From the NCBI GenBank assembly GCA_014607495.2, contig CP053154.1:9238001-9302000 (forward strand): a stretch of 64,000 nucleotides of DNA. The letters are read 5' to 3'. Positions 25,601 through 36,812 of this stretch are shown here, piece by piece. The number at the start of each line of letters is the position of its first letter. Positions within the stretch are counted from its first letter, which is position 1. A program made the position numbers and the translations under genes. Source of the stretch: Carposina sasakii (taxonomy: Eukaryota > Arthropoda > Insecta > Lepidoptera > Carposinidae). The notes beneath the pieces were generated by a model that searched no databases, was not told the DNA's origin, and saw only the letters and a program-made list of their open reading frames with translations.

Positions 25601-27837
25601 AATTGTACGGTTGAAATTGCACCATCCCATTCGTTAAGGGAGTGAACACCCATCTAAAAATGTCAGCACTTCAGCAGCCTCTGATGATGACCAACACTAA
25701 ACAGATAATCTGCCATGCTAATATAGCATTTTTTAGGTAGTATTATTTTTAGAGGTGTAAAAGTAATGAATAAAAGCGTACCCGTATTCGTTACTTTGAC
25801 CATGAGTACTTGTTACTATCGCATCGTTACCGAACTCGTTATTTCTGATACCGCATATGGTATAGTAACTATAGTATGTAGTATAGTAACGAGTCGAATC
25901 GACGTGAACTGTCGACGTAATATACCAAATTTGCAATGGATTTACTATTTAGAAAATTTTAACCAAACTTAAATTATATTACAAAGAATAGTACAAAACA
26001 GTAAAAAACTTTGACAATTTAAAAAAAAATTATAAGTACTTTAAACAATCCTAATCACCGTTCATTAAAATAAGCAATTTAAATGAACCGCATCACGAGC
26101 ATTGGTAGAACATACAATAAAAAACAAACATATCAATACACCACTTACAATCCCAGTGTATTATACGAAAAATACCCATGATACGAAACATGCGAGTAAT
26201 GAGACAAAATCCTGGGTAACGTTTCGTTACTCGGTACTTGATGCAGTACCCGTTACTCTGTAACGAATACATACGGTTTGTTACAGCTCTAATTATTTTG
26301 TAAATATGTACCTTGCATCAACTTCAACAGAGACACGCCCAGGGATGATTTTAAGTATCTCACTACCAAACAAGACACTCAACATATCTAAGGTCTCGGC
26401 CACTTGCTCATCAGTTGTGCTGCAACAAGATTAATATTCATTCAGATATGTCCAACTTAGACCTTATTTCTAAATGTAAATTCTCTCAAAAATCTCTAAC
26501 CACAACCATTATAATTTGAATTTTGCAAGTGAAACCTCAAGTATTCTATACATACATACATACATATAATCACGCCTTTATCCCTTAGGGGGTAGGCAGA
26601 GCACCAAGGGCCGATAGAACCACATACATACATACATATATTAATTATTATTATTAGCAATTGTTGCAAGAATTATTGAAATTATTTCAAATGCATCATG
26701 TCAAAGGTCAATCAAAGGTCAATAAGCAATCATTAGTAAAATATTATATTTTGCTAATTTAAAATTTGACATAATTAATCAATAAACACATTACTGCAAA
26801 TTATAATTAATTTATTAAGGACTAGTGGACGCCCGCGTGGACTACAGAAAAAACAAAATGTCGAAATGATCCAGGATAAAAACATTTTCCTGGGATAAAA
26901 AGTAGCCTATATGTTAAGTGGGACTTTCACTATATATTCCTGAAAACTGCATCGAAATTGGTTCAGCCGTTTCTGAGATTAGCATGCACAAACACACAGA
27001 CAAACCAACAAACAGACAAAAATCATTATTTTGGGTACTATTGTGTTGATAAAGGTCTCCTATAATTTATTTTCTCATATATCTTCAATGTACAGACAGC
27101 AATCCAATACATTTTTATTATATGTATAGATTTAAGGGACACAATTTGAGACACAGAAAACTTCTAATGTTTAATCTATTTAGACAATAAGTTCTTGCAG
27201 CTTTATACCTGCCATTCTCCTTGCCATGTTTAATAGCTTTGTCAAGAAGATGCTGGTACTGTTCCATGGCTGCAGCAGATAATATCAGGCTGGGGTTGGT
27301 GGTGGCATCGGTAGGCTTGTAAGCTTTCATAGCTGGGTGGGAATAAATCAATGGTCATTTAAGTTAACCATTTAGCAAGAGAAAAGTTATTCTTTTAGGT
27401 TCTTACTAATCATTATCCTCATATAATCATTATCAATGCAACAAAAAAATTTAACATAAAACCAAGGGAATAAGATGCTTCATTCACTTCAAATTAAAAG
27501 TTTAGAGTATGTTTAGAGTCCAGAAATTACCATTTTGAAGGTAACATTCCTTTCTTTAAAAAAAAAGACCGCATCTAAATAATGGACTGGGAATCCAACT
27601 TTCATATTATTCTTAGCAGGTAATTAAAATATAAAACTGATTCAATTATAAATATAGAACTGATCAAATTAAAATAGATGATAATAAAACGTTATTAACA
27701 ATTAATTACATAATGTAGATAGGTACTATACAAGTCGAACCTTCAAAATCGCCGGTATCCGCCACCACCGTGGAATATTGCTTAAGCTGATCAAGAGCAC
27801 TCATTTTTGATCTTTTCGTCTTGGGTTCACCACTCAT
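22624..27837 (-). CDS. Taldo: Transaldolase (7 exons, 332 aa)
   Basis: Cytosolic enzyme of the non-oxidative pentose phosphate pathway. It moves a dihydroxyacetone unit from sedoheptulose 7-phosphate to glyceraldehyde 3-phosphate through a Schiff base on lysine. Exons: 27837-27741, 27332-27209, 26419-26312, 24694-24563, 24159-24034, 23728-23503, 22809-22624. All phases match and sum to 999 bases. Residues seen: [14 protein letters not shown] near the N-terminus (substrate phosphate side), the active-site block [13 protein letters not shown] with the Schiff-base Lys in exon 4, [12 protein letters not shown] in exon 5, and [12 protein letters not shown] in exon 6. Length fits animal transaldolases (about 330 aa). 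The first donor is GTTCGA, a weak site, but the phase-1 join restores the conserved DFEA context. Introns carry a LINE with nested insertion (intron 3) and other repeats. Confidence 0.96.
22875..22985 (+). repeat. LINE 3'-tail-like repeat in transaldolase intron
   Basis: 'aggaagaaatctctttttga', 'gataagctcgcctttgtac' and the terminal 'gtacaataaagaataagaat' match the copies at 2754, 24225 and 36212. Confidence 0.7.
24225..24338 (+). repeat. LINE 3'-tail-like repeat in transaldolase intron
   Basis: Starts 'ttgctggaagagatctcttg' and ends 'tgcaataaagaataagaat'. Same family as 22875 and 36212. It is followed by a GC-richer insert (about 24345-24530) of unknown origin. Confidence 0.7.
24744..25689 (+). 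mobile_element. 5'-truncated RTE-like LINE with 20-bp target-site duplication
   Basis: Encodes the end of a non-LTR reverse transcriptase: '[13 protein letters not shown]' then '[20 protein letters not shown]' and '[15 protein letters not shown]', split over two frames. The 3' end is 'gcaggaagatgatgacc'. A 20-base direct repeat flanks the insertion with one mismatch (24724-24743 and 25690-25709, core 'actaaacagataat'). Inserted in transaldolase intron 3, sense to the plus strand. Its 3' end is interrupted by another insertion at 25191. Confidence 0.85.
25191..25682. mobile_element. Element nested in the LINE, flanked by an 11-bp duplication
   Basis: A 492-base piece starting 'ctggcggctcgtcctaaggt' sits inside the LINE's 3' tail. 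The tail sequence GATGATGACCA is present on both sides (25180-25190 and 25683-25693), as expected for a target-site duplication. It carries no coding frame. The family is not recognised; the sequence is moderately GC-rich and resembles other single-copy-looking lepidopteran SINE heads. Confidence 0.6.
26820..27130 (+). repeat. Dispersed repeat, CCGCGACTCCGTCCGCG family (transaldolase intron)
   Basis: Collinear with 6482-6808 except for a 10-base gap in the head. Ends with the same 'ttattatatgtatagattt' tail. Confidence 0.8.
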
Positions 27838-27849
27838 ACTGACTAAACG

Positions 27850-28320
27850 AGAGTGACTGTAAAGTGAACAAAAGTGTTAAGTAATTAAAATTCACTGAAT
27901 GATAATTGATAACAATTAGAACGTGAATATGTTTGAGACAGAGTTTACTTTGCGCAATGTCGTGGCTTCAAGGTGACCTCAGCAAGTTATCGCTCCTCTC
28001 GCATAAAGACAGATTCTAGTATCTAAGTAATTCAACTTTAACTTGCGTGTGTGATGAAAAAGTAACCTTACAGTTCATAAGAACTTAACATTCATACAGA
28101 CTGAAAGTAAATACAAACAAAAAAGTTAATCATACAACACGACATTCATACAAAATTACTTTTAATCACGGGTCAACGTCACGTCAGTATACTAAGTAGT
28201 CTGTGCTTTTAATAAATCACAAATGTAGGTAGGCTGTAGGCTTTGGATGTAGGCGTAGAAAGAGAATAGGCTGTAGGCATAGATAATCTATGGCTGTAGG
28301 TATGTAAAAAATTTTATTGG
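27850..28320. other. Upstream region of transaldolase
   Basis: Presumed promoter and 5' UTR of transaldolase on the minus strand. No clear TATA box was found at a useful distance, in line with many insect housekeeping promoters. No other feature seen. Confidence 0.4.
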
Positions 28321-28324
28321 ATTC

Positions 28325-29143
28325 GGCGGGAAAAGCTTGAAGGGAGCGGGTGTAATATTCTTGTGAAAATGAAAATTTATTTGTAAATGGCTTACATGTG
28401 TCCGTAAAGTGATGTTTTTTGGTAGATAAGTAATATTTTGTTTACTTTTTATGTGAATCTAGTGCGTGTGCATGGTTTTACATGCAGGTAAGCTGAGTAA
28501 AACTTTAGTCGGAAAACGATCTCTTCATGGGCTCATGTAAGTTGTTTCTGCAATTATTTTTGATTCTTACTAATTTTAAACTCGTTCTTGAGGATTTTTC
28601 CGACGTTTCCACTCATCATCATTGTCATCCATCATAAATTCAGAATACATATTTTACTAAACAATGATTAGGCTGTATGGGCTTAGTTCCCCTTGCCTTT
28701 CCTTCGGGATAAACTAAAAAAAAATGTAATTTTTTATTTTTTTTGTTTAGTTTATCCCGAAGGAAAGGCAAGGGAACTAAGCCCATACAGCCATTGTCTT
28801 TAGTAAATGATTTCTGAATTTATGGGATGATAATGAATGATGATGGTGATGAATGGAAACGTCGGGAAAATCCTCAAGAACAAGTGTAAAGTTAGTCAAA
28901 ATGAAAAATAATTGCAGAAACAACTTACATGGGCCCATGAAGAGATCGTATTCCGGCTAAAGTTTTACTTAGCTTACCTGCGTATAAAACCGTGCACATG
29001 CACTAGAATCACATCACAAGTAATCAAAATATAACTTATCTACCAGAAAACATCACTTTACGAACACATGCAAGCCATTTACAAATAATTTTTGATTTTC
29101 ACAAGAAAATTACACCTACACCCTTCCAGCTTTTCCCGACGAA
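28325..29143. mobile_element. Foldback element: 0.8-kb near-perfect palindrome
   Basis: Two arms of about 390-400 bases are inverted copies around an A/T-rich centre at 28715-28748. Arm ends read CGGCGGGAAAAGCTTGAAGG and, from the other strand, CGTCGGGAAAAGCTGGAAGG. The inner ends are 'ccttcgggataaacta' and its complement. No coding frame. Single-arm relatives lie at 30068-30395, 30415-30718 and 42112-42246, so the arm is a mobile unit in itself. Confidence 0.85.
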
Positions 29144-30067
29144 ACAACAGAAATTGAAAAGTGTATGTAAGTAGAATAGAAAAAAAAATCTAAATGTCAG
29201 TTCTTTTCAGCAGTTCTCTGTGTTACTGTCACTCAGTTTATAGGCAAAGAAAACTATGTCCATAGTCTTTAAATTATTTCTGTTTTAATGTCGATAAATG
29301 GCGTAGAAAGATGGAAACATACCGGGAAAATGCTTTTTATAAATGAAAATAACATACAAATAACTGAAAGAGCGTTAAACTACAAGCTTCAAACAGAAAG
29401 AGTAGCGTCGACATACGATTATATAGCTTTACTCAAAAGAGTTGTATTTTATTAGAGGCTATACCAAAGAATATACTTACTCTCTAACGAGAGCTATAAT
29501 ATCTACAGGTCACAACGTCACAACGGGCCGCATACTTACTCTCCTTGTGAACCACAAACTAAGTAGAGATTCATAATCCATGGCAGTCCTGGATTTATAA
29601 TAGGCCGTATAGGCCGCGGCCTAGGGGCGGCAGCTTTCTCTTTCTACGGGCGGCAGCGTCCTAGGGGCGGCAGATTTCAGAGGACGGTCACTAGATTTCG
29701 GAGGATAAAAGTCAAACACGTCCACTGGTTTTCATTGTTTTTTATAAGTACTTTAAATAAATCCCTTTAGAAACTCATTGCTATCGAAACCTATACTATT
29801 ATCGCGTGAGTGATAAACAGCGTTGCCAATTTTATATTTTGAGTACAATAAAAATTAAAATAAGGTTCACACGAAATTCGTTAAATCCGATATTTTTGTC
29901 TTACGATATTTTGAAACAATTTTCAAGAATTATGAAATTTATTGAAATCTACTAAATTACTCGTCGGGGGGGTGAGTAGGATTTCAACCTTGTCCTATAC
30001 TATTATAAAAACACGATAATTTGCTAATATGAGATAATTTGAGTGATGGCAACACTGGTGATAGATG

Positions 30068-30395
30068 AGAGCATTCGGCGGGAAAAGCTGGAAGGGTGCG
30101 GTAATTTTCGGAAAATCAAAATTTAGTAAATGTCATGTGTCGTAAAATGTTTTCTGGTAGATAAGTTATATTTTAACTTGTGATATTTTCATGGTTTTAT
30201 AATAAGCCGAGTAAAATCGTATCTCTTCATGGGCGCATAAGTTGTTTCTGCAATTTTTCATATTGACTAACTTTAACTTGTTCAGATTTTCGGTTTCCAT
30301 TCATCATCATTGTCATTCATCTATTGAATACATTTTATAAACAATATCTATGGGCTTAGTTCCCCTTGCCTTTCCTTCAGATAAACTAAAAAAAA
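30068..30395 (+). repeat. Decayed single arm of the foldback element
   Basis: Follows the left arm of the 28325 element from 'ttcggcgggaaaagctggaa' to 'cttagttccccttgcctttc…aaactaaaaa', but with many small internal deletions that shorten it by about 60-70 bases. Confidence 0.75.
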
Positions 30396-30414
30396 AATGA
30401 GAGCAGCGCAGCGA

Positions 30415-30718
30415 AGATTCGGCGGGAAAATATGCAGGTGTAATTTTCTTGTAATCAATTGATCCTGGCGTAAAGTGATGTTCTGGTAGTTGTTATGTTA
30501 CTTGTGATGTGAATCTAGTGCGTGTCATGGTTTTATACGCAGGTAAGCCGAGAACTTTAGCCGGATATCTCTTTGGGCGCATGTAATGTTTCTGCAATAA
30601 TTTTTCATTTTCAATAGTTCTTGAGGATTTTCCCGGTTTCCATTCATATCATCATTATCATCCATAATCAGAAATCATTATAGATGGGCTTAGTTCCCCT
30701 TGCCTTTCCTTCGGGATC
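30415..30718 (+). repeat. Second decayed single arm of the foldback element
   Basis: Starts 'gattcggcgggaaaatatgc' and ends 'ccccttgcctttccttcggg'. It lies in direct orientation about 20 bases after the previous arm. Deletions differ from those in that copy. Confidence 0.75.
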
Positions 30719-31403
30719 TAGACGGACACGGCAGTGGTAACACCGACTCAAAAGAGAGTTATCAATTGCTGTTGTTTTTTTCTACCTTCCGTCACCGTTA
30801 GTTGGTATGTCCAGGGCACATCAGGATCTGATGATTACTTGCAACGAATATTGTAGGCAATGTCTGAATGTTTTGTTGATGAATCATCTAGGGAAATTAC
30901 GAGTAGTCCATTTTTAACAGACTTAACGAATGATGGAGAGATAGTGGGTTATCAATAGTGGACGCAATAGGCTGTTTAGTCGTTTTTATTTGTTTTTTTT
31001 TATGTGTGTTACCTCAGAACTCCGTCATTTATGAACCGATTTCAATTTTTTATTATAGTTGGTCATGGTATACTTCCAGGTTGGTCCCATATTCACCACA
31101 TCAGGATCTTATGGTGGGACCTTGGAGAAATCGAGGGCAATCCTCGAATATTGTAGGCACATGTATTCTATTTTTATATTTTTACTGAGCGTTTTTATCA
31201 CCTACATATAAAACATAACATCTGATGATGGAATCTCTAAGGAATCTAGGGATATCCTCAAATATAAAAGGCAAGAGTAGTCCGTTTTTAGATTTTTATA
31301 GAGAATTTTGGTCAGCTACACACAATATAAAGGAAACGAGGGTCTGATGATGGAGCCGCCGAAAAACAGATAGTAGAACTTTTTAGTAACAAAATCCCCC
31401 TAT

Positions 31404-31470
31404 GGCAGGGGGAGGCCTACGTCCAGTAATTGACTGCAATAGGCTTATGAAGATGAAGATAATTGTGTTA
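31404..31470 (+). repeat. LINE-tail-like fragment ('tggcagggggaggcctacgt')
   Basis: The short block 'atggcagggggaggcctacg…attgactgcaataggct' is of the type common at the 3' end of lepidopteran non-LTR elements. Only one copy in this window. Confidence 0.45.
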
Positions 31471-31554
31471 AGTCGTGAAATTATATGTTACGTTAAGCCG
31501 TGTCCGAAGCATAGAGGAATAAGTCTTTTATTCCTCTATGTCCGAAGTAAGATG

Positions 31555-31675
31555 GTTATAGAGGAAGAGGTAGACATGAGAATAACGAGATGACGGATAA
31601 TAGGGATGAATGAAAGAAGAGTACCTACATATTGCACCGACCCCAAATGATTGGGAACAGGGCAGGAAGAAGGAG
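31555..31675 (+). repeat. RTE-like LINE 3' end fragment
   Basis: Matches the 3' end of the 24744 LINE: 'agaggaagaggtagac', 'gatgacggataatagggatg', 'attgcaccgaccccaaatga…gggcaggaag'. Confidence 0.7.
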
Positions 31676-31689
31676 TGTAATTATATGTT

Positions 31690-32325
31690 GCTTAAATAAG
31701 AGTGTACATGGCTGTTGTGCTGCCAAATCTCTTATATTCCTCCGAGGCGTGGTGCTTGTACCGTCGCCACATACGGATCGATTCCACCTCAAGTGCCTCC
31801 GATCCATCATGAGAATCAGATGGTCCGACCGAGTGCGTAATACCGAAGTATTGCGAAGAGCCAATGTAAGTGGCATTGAGGCCTATTTAATGCGTCGGCA
31901 GCTTCGGTGGTGCGGTCATGTGTCTCGTATGGCGGAGGAGAGATTGGCTAAGCGCATCTTCTTTTCTGAACTGGAGGATGGCAAGCGGAAACGCGGCGGG
32001 CAACTCCTCAGATACAAAGATGTTCAGAAAAGACATGAAGAGATGCAATATAGATCCATCTATATGGGAAGTTTTGGCAGAACAACGACCAGAGTGGCGC
32101 AGGACGGTGATAAAGCAAGTACACGAGTTCGAGGAGCAGCGTCAAGCCTACCTTGACGCTAAACGTGATGAACTAAAGACTCGTCCTCCTGCTGCCATTA
32201 TCTATAATTACAATAATGGCGCACTAACCTGTCCTCTGTGTGCGCGGGCGTTCAGGGCGAAGATTGGCTATGTAAATGTAAGCCATCTCCGAGCGCATGA
32301 ACGCCAACTTAGTAATATCTAGGAG
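31690..32325 (+). pseudogene. Non-LTR retrotransposon 3' coding fragment with zinc-knuckle-like end
   Basis: The plus strand encodes the end of a LINE polyprotein in two frames joined near 31990-32010. Upstream: '[18 protein letters not shown]' with the usual WxGHV motif, then '[20 protein letters not shown]'. Downstream: '[20 protein letters not shown]', then a C2H2-like finger CPLCARAFRAKIGYVNVSHL followed by RAHE. The family class is distinct from the 24744 LINE. Broken by at least one frameshift and 5'-truncated. Confidence 0.8.
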
Positions 32326-33091
32326 TAAAGTGGTGCCATGACCGAAATCGGTCGGAGTCATCATTATCATCATATTGTCAGACGTAAAGTTTCGAAGCCT
32401 AGTCCTTTTTCTCTTTTGCATGTGGCCTATTTAATATTTGCTGCATATAAATCTGACAATATTATGCCTCCTAAACTTCGTACACGGCTTAACGTAATAT
32501 ATATTTGCCCTTCAGTTAAATTTTACTTAAGTAAGCTCGAGTTTTGGGAGGAAGTCGGTTTTTCGTTTTAAAAAAAAATATATTGTAAATATATTGCGGA
32601 ATATACATATTGCCTCGTGATTGCCTCACACTATGATCACCGTAACAATGAACGGGGCCCCTAACGGTCGCCCTTCGACAGCTTCGTTCGCTTCACGCTT
32701 TATCAGATTTCGTTCCATTTCATGATGCTTTAGCACCATTTATTAGGCACCTTAGGTACTGACATATGAAATCGCAAATATCTCTAGTTATCCACGAGGT
32801 ACGGTGCTGATTTTTTTTCTGTAGACAAATAGGAGTAATTATTAGTATAAAAAATTACGTGCTGAAATTGTGCACTTTTCTTTTTAAAAAATATGACCTA
32901 ATTTTTTTTTTTTATTTTCAAATCACCTGCGTGTATATTATAATTTATACTGAAATATGCGCAATACCATGAAATATTATAGTATAAATTTTTTTTATGT
33001 CAAACTCCATTATAAAAGTACAATAATTTTTTTCATTTTTCGACCCACCAAAAACTGGCTACTATAATAATTTTTTTCTCGGAAACTATCA

Positions 33092-33306
33092 ATAACTAGC
33101 AGCCGCCCACGACTTCGTCCGCGTGAGGGGGCGTTGTACCCGTGCGAAGCCGGGCAGGTTGTTGTTAGACTGTGCCTCCTTGGTAAATGGGCTATTAACA
33201 CTGAAAGAATTTTTCAAATCAGACCAGTAGTTCCTGAGATTAGCGCGTTCAAACAAACAAACAAACTCTTCAGCTTTATAATATTAATAATAGTATATAT
33301 ATAGAT
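33092..33306 (+). repeat. Dispersed repeat, CCGCGACTCCGTCCGCG family (diverged)
   Basis: Head 'agccgcccacgacttcgtcc', later 'cagaccagtagttcctgaga' and tail 'tataatattaataatag'. More diverged than the 6482 copy. Confidence 0.6.
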
Positions 33307-33767
33307 TCATAGGTAGTTTGTTCTAGCGAATTGTTTCCCTCGTCAAACTACGTCGATATACGGGAACAGCTAGAGATGTCCATTTTTCAAGTCCTCGGAA
33401 CACTGTGGATCGTTACAAATTCACAGTAGAGCCTGCAGAAGTCATTGGCAACTTATGTGTGCCGAAAACGCTAAAAATTTCGCGCTCGCTTCGCTCGCCT
33501 CATTTTGTTAACTGATAAAAGATATCTGCAATTTTGGTAGAAATTGGTGGGACAAAATAAACCTATTAGTATGTTTCTTTTTGAGGCAGTCCGGGAAAAA
33601 TATAAATTTACGATATAGTGATTTATTGAATGATTTCGCGAATTGCATTACGGAATAGATGTAATTGATATGATTGTGAACCAAATTAGCGTATTGAATT
33701 TCAAAGGTCTGTAGGGGCGGCAAAAATTTAATAGCCTACTGGCGGCAAATCCGCCACTGCTCCATGG

Positions 33768-36180
33768 TAGAGATGTTGTGAACTGAAAGCACAACCGCAA
33801 AGAATATACTTACTATCACAGCCGAAACTAAGCTGCGAGCGTTCATAGGACGGTGAAAATTAGCGTGGATACCGCGGATTCGAGTATTAGTATTTGAAAA
33901 TTTCCACGTATGTAGCTACCTAATGTTTCTTTGGAGTTTTATACAAGGTGTAAGCGACAGCCAGGCATATATTGATATGCTGACTTCGAGGCGAAAACTA
34001 ATGAAAATTTTCGCATGAAAATTGCAACATTTTCAGACATTTATAATTTTTCAGGAAAAAAATAGTTTAAGTATGTAGTTCGTTTATTTAGACCTTACTT
34101 AGATAATTAGCTTGAACAAAATTTAAATGAAAAGAAAATTTTCAAAAAAATTATGAGCCCATTTAACTACTCACAGGATCTCCCGGTATAATGGTCGCGG
34201 AAAACATTGCGGATATACTAATTAAAAATGTATTTTCCTTCGAGTACCTAATATGTAATAACACTGTCGTGTAGGTAACTCATCATCACAATGATACATA
34301 CCTACTGTACCCTGAACCACTGAAATAATTAAAAATACGACTAATCATAAAATTGTCACGTAGCCTGCTATAAGTACCTTAGGAGGGTTGGGCAAGTTAG
34401 CGTTAGGCAGACAGTCGGCCCTAAAACAAACGCCAAACCCATAGCAATGTGAGTTAGACCATGGGAATGACTGGTTTAGAGACACGATTGACACAGAATA
34501 TTATGAATATTCTAAGGTTTGTTACTAGACTAACATTCAGGAAGACAGGTAGTCAACTCGATATTTTAGTATCTACTCACTCTTAACAGGCACAATCGGA
34601 AAGGTTCATAAATGACAACGCAGATGTTTGTATGGACTCTGGTACCCATTCCCATAGTATTGTGTCATACATTTTTAGAAACTTAGAAAGTTGTCAACTG
34701 TAGATTAAGAATTTTTGAATACCTGTCTTACGTTCTCTTTATTAATCTCACACACAGGTTTTATAGAATTATCTGCCATAAACATATGAGATATTAAAAC
34801 AATACAAATTGCACGCTAATACATAAATGCTTTATTTGTGGTACATCCGCTATAAGTATTCCATAAATAGACATTCAAAACATATATTTGTAGATCGATA
34901 GTTGTAGTATCTATCCTATCTTTTAGATTAACAAGTAGGTACATTTCTGTTTGGTACCTACCTACTTACCCTAAGAATGATAAATTCATAACATGATGTA
35001 AGTAGGTGATTAATTAGACATACATTACGCGCTACACAAAAGCCTGTAGTTACAACTATAAACTTGAGTCTGTAGTGTAGTAGTCATATAAAGTCTGAGT
35101 GAAATGGCTGACATTGCCGTCCTAAACCATATCAATGAAACAGAAAATGTAAATAGGTAAGTATGCAGATGTGATATGGCTGACGTTGCCGCCAAAAACC
35201 ATATCAATGAAATAGAAAAATAAATGTAAATAGGTATGCAGATGTGATACAAATCTTCCTATCAAATAAACAAAATTATGACATCATACTATTTTCTTAT
35301 ACCTACAAATGTTTAACATTAATATTTAAGTATGTAAAATATCTAAGAATACTCATAGTCGTAAAAATTACAAAAGTAGGTATTAAATTAAGGAGATCTC
35401 TAAAGCCCATTTGCACGAAGTTCTTAATCCAAGGTAAATTCTAAGAGAGGTTACACAGTCACATGAGGTATGTATAGGTATAGGTATACACACCATGGGA
35501 TAACGATTGTTCGTAACATGATGGCTTTTGATACTTACGTGGTGCAAGGGGGCGTTAAACAAAAAGTTGTTTTTACAAACATAGGTTATTTGTTATTTGT
35601 ATGGTGTACTTTTAAGTACTTAATACATTTAAAATATATTTGTAATTGTACTTAAGTAAAATAATCAAGTACTTAAAATAGGATTAATTAGGCAACCATT
35701 AAGATACACATGAAAAACCATGTCCACCTATTATTCCAATAGTTCTGGCCTGACATGCAATATATACCTGCATAAATGTATCTAATAATATGGTTTGTTC
35801 TTGTAGGTAGACATAGTTAAAACCGCAAGATCAGCAGCAACTAAATAAGCAGTACTTAAAAATATCTAAATTCGTAAAGTTTTGTAAGAAATAATATAAT
35901 ATCACATTTAATCAAATATGTATTAACACAGATTATGTAATATTACAGTTTAACCATGTTAAACTATAATTCGATGAACATTATTTTCTTTGGCACATTA
36001 CTAATAAAAAATGGAATTATGTGCTTTGGAAAGAAACAGTCACATAATTTTAGACAAGTACATATTATGTAACCAACCACACTATAAAATATACAGAGTG
36101 TTATCTCTGTAACTTGAATTTATTATTGACATTCATATGTATATGTAATGGGACTATTTCTAAATAACATAACTAATATA
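33768..36180. other. Gene-free stretch with one local tandem duplication
   Basis: AT-rich. The only structure seen is a direct duplication of about 73 bases at 35102-35248 ('atggctgacattgcc' / 'atggctgacgttgcc', each ending 'tatgcagatgtgat'). Frames are short and without motifs. Confidence 0.5.
35102..35248 (+). repeat. Two-copy tandem duplication (about 73 bp units)
   Basis: Unit 1 (35102-35173) and unit 2 (35174-35248) share 'tggctgac(a/g)ttgccg', 'aaccatatcaatgaaa' and 'tatgcagatgtgat', with small differences. Non-coding context. Confidence 0.75.
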
Positions 36181-36211
36181 CAGGGTGTAAAAAGACAACA
36201 ACAGATGGTTT

Positions 36212-36316
36212 GCTGGAAGAAATCTCTTTCAGAGATAAGCACGCCTTTGTACATTTTCTTTCATAATTTCTGTCTGTATGTAATTGTATGTGTACAATAA
36301 AGAATAAGAGAGAATA
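36212..36316 (+). repeat. LINE 3'-tail-like repeat nested in MITE
   Basis: 'ttgctggaagaaatctcttt', 'gataagcacgcctttgtac' and 'tgtacaataaagaataagag'. It interrupts the left arm of the 36181 MITE: the MITE sequence resumes at about 36326 ('tgttttttaatacctcttat'). Confidence 0.75.
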
Positions 36317-36659
36317 AGAGATCAATGTTTTTTAATACCTCTTATTCCTTGTAAGGTTACAATCATTTTCTTCTATGGAACCAACCCTGGAAGATGACAA
36401 AAAAATTATAAAAAATACTGTCATTGTATTGCAAACAATAATAATATAATAATAATATAAATTTTATTTCGGAAAATTGGTTTCCATATTTGTATTAGTA
36501 AAAGTCTTAACCTATGTTAGTAAGTAATTGCAAACATTACATAATTAAATTGAATTGATGAAATTATATTAAAAAGTGACTGAAACTCTTCAATTAAACT
36601 AAATCAGATCTAAATCAAATTAAACTAAATAATAAAAATAAAACAAATTAAAAATAAAT

Positions 36660-36812
36660 TTCTCGTGGCGATTGTAGTTAGTGCAAGTGCCTGTTTTCGC
36701 AATTATGAGTTATCAGATCCGAGGGTCAGTGGAGGGTGTAGGGCCCGGTGGTGGGCGCACCCATATTGAATGTTTGAACTTCCGAATTGTAACGCCTAAT
36801 ACAATTTCATTT
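36660..36812 (+). repeat. Repeat 'GATCCGAGGGTCAGxGGAGGG', copy 1
   Basis: About 150 bases sharing 'agatccgagggtcagtggag', 'gcccggtggtgggcg' and 'gaacttccgaattgtaacgc' with an inverted copy at 40660-40795. Non-coding; open frames in both copies look like a shared shadow. Confidence 0.7.

Larger units (their letters stand above)
29586..33759. mobile_element. Possible hAT-like element, 4.2 kb, filled with nested repeats
   Basis: The left end reads CAGTCCTGGATTTATAATAGGCC; the right end, on the other strand, reads CAGTGGCGGATTTGCCGCC followed by AGTAGGC. An 8-base flank (ATCCATGG at 29578-29585, CTCCATGG at 33760-33767, one mismatch) fits a hAT target duplication. Both ends carry 'ggggcggca' motifs. 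No transposase was found; the interior holds two decayed foldback arms and LINE fragments. It may be a chance pairing of two related ends. Confidence 0.45.
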
